Shown: in pieces, positions 5,036-5,389 of the stretch
Position numbering within the stretch: position 1 is the first letter of the stretch
Layout of the letters: the number at the start of each line of letters is the position of its first letter
From: JAZLIT01 sp045617525
GTDB lineage: Bacteria; Bacillota; Bacilli; Bacillales_A; Planococcaceae
NCBI GenBank assembly: GCA_045617525.1
Contig: JAZLIT010000171.1
Location: 1 to 5,389 of the forward strand
Direction of reading: 5' to 3'
Length of the DNA: 5,389 nt
Program-made: the position numbers and the translations under genes
Notes under the pieces: generated by a model
The model's database searches: none
What the model was told of the DNA's origin: nothing
The model's input: only the letters and a program-made list of their open reading frames with translations

Positions 5036-5389
5036 ATGAACTGTCTAGGCTGTCGATTAGCTAATCAAGTAGAACCTTTATACGTCATATATGAAGATGA
5101 CTTTGTTTGTTGTTTTTTAGATCATGATCCATTCAATGAAGGGCATGTGCTAATACTACCTAAACAGCATGCACGATATATTGATGAACTAGATGAGAAA
5201 ACGGCGCAAGGGCTAATGAAATCAGTAAAAATCGTTTCAAATGCAGTTAAGAAATTATTTAAGCCAGACGGAATAACAATGTGTCAAAATGGTGGGTCTT
5301 TTGATGATTTAAAGCATTTTCATATCCATATTGTACCCAGATATGAAGGCCAAAATTTCGCGGCATTTTATTCGGACGATATAGAAGTT
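5036..5389 (+). CDS. HIT-family protein, 3' end cut by the window edge
   Basis: The 118 visible codons run open to the last base; typical family members have about 140 residues, so only a short C-terminus is missing. The histidine triad is intact as HFHIHIVPR (H94, H96, H98; H96 or its neighbour is the nucleotidyl-accepting residue in this superfamily). Other family marks are FLDHDPFNEGHVLILPKQH (27-45) and QNGG (84-87). Cys3 and Cys6 (CLGC) could bind zinc, as in bacterial Hint/Hit proteins. These enzymes hydrolyse or transfer nucleotides from phosphoramidate or dinucleoside polyphosphate substrates in the cytoplasm. The glutamine that usually stands a few residues before the triad is replaced here, in SFDDLKH, by aspartate. 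AAAAGGAG (5021-5028) ends 7 nt before the ATG. It likely shares a transcript with the Nudix gene. Confidence 0.9.
   Translation, partial: MNCLGCRLANQVEPLYVIYEDDFVCCFLDHDPFNEGHVLILPKQHARYIDELDEKTAQGLMKSVKIVSNAVKKLFKPDGITMCQNGGSFDDLKHFHIHIVPRYEGQNFAAFYSDDIEV

Noticed and set aside
1..5389. Defence system, toxin-antitoxin pair, phage or integrative element
   Set aside because: No nuclease, methyltransferase, transposase, integrase, phage structural gene or toxin-antitoxin pattern was found; all genes belong to ordinary chromosomal families.

Overview
The window is AT-rich, gene-dense DNA with strong purine-rich Shine-Dalgarno sequences (AAAGGAG, AAGGAGG), TTG starts and a Rho-independent terminator. 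The protein families are typical of low-GC Gram-positive bacteria. The best guess is Bacillales, probably a Lysinibacillus/Solibacillus/Bacillus-type chromosome; this rests on style and remembered protein resemblance, not on a search. I see no rRNA, tRNA, CRISPR array, transposase or phage gene.

Layout. (1) At 1-2106 a TetR-type repressor (78-632) is followed 16 bp later by a 14-helix DHA2-type MFS drug exporter (649-2058). Both resemble the LmrA/LmrB pair of Bacillus subtilis. A -10 box at the left edge is followed directly by an 18-bp imperfect palindrome with an ACCGGT centre (35-52), which fits an autoregulatory operator. A strong hairpin with A- and T-tracts on its two sides (2067-2106) closes this operon and also the convergent gene to its right. 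(2) At 2114-2692, on the minus strand, lies a RimJ/RimL-like GNAT acetyltransferase with a TTG start. An 87-bp intergenic region separates it from the divergent rightward genes. (3) At 2780-4049 a Cof-type HAD phosphatase is followed after 1 nt by a small tetratricopeptide-repeat protein, so the two are probably translationally coupled. (4) At 4127-4360 is a 77-aa three-helix membrane protein resembling the DUF3953/YczI family. It is flanked by short inverted sequences and followed by a hairpin-containing 139-bp gap. (5) At 4500-5389 is a Nudix hydrolase, followed 53 bp later by a HIT-family protein that runs off the right edge; both have good ribosome binding sites and probably share a transcript.

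How the genes work together. The repressor and exporter form a self-contained, probably drug-inducible efflux module. The HAD-TPR pair looks like one translation unit with an unknown joint role. Nudix and HIT proteins both hydrolyse nucleotide-type phosphoanhydrides or related bonds, so the last pair could be a nucleotide clean-up unit, though this is inference. Overall this is ordinary chromosomal accessory and housekeeping content. I found no convincing undescribed system; the points most worth checking are the operator of the efflux operon and the inverted sequences around the DUF3953-like gene.
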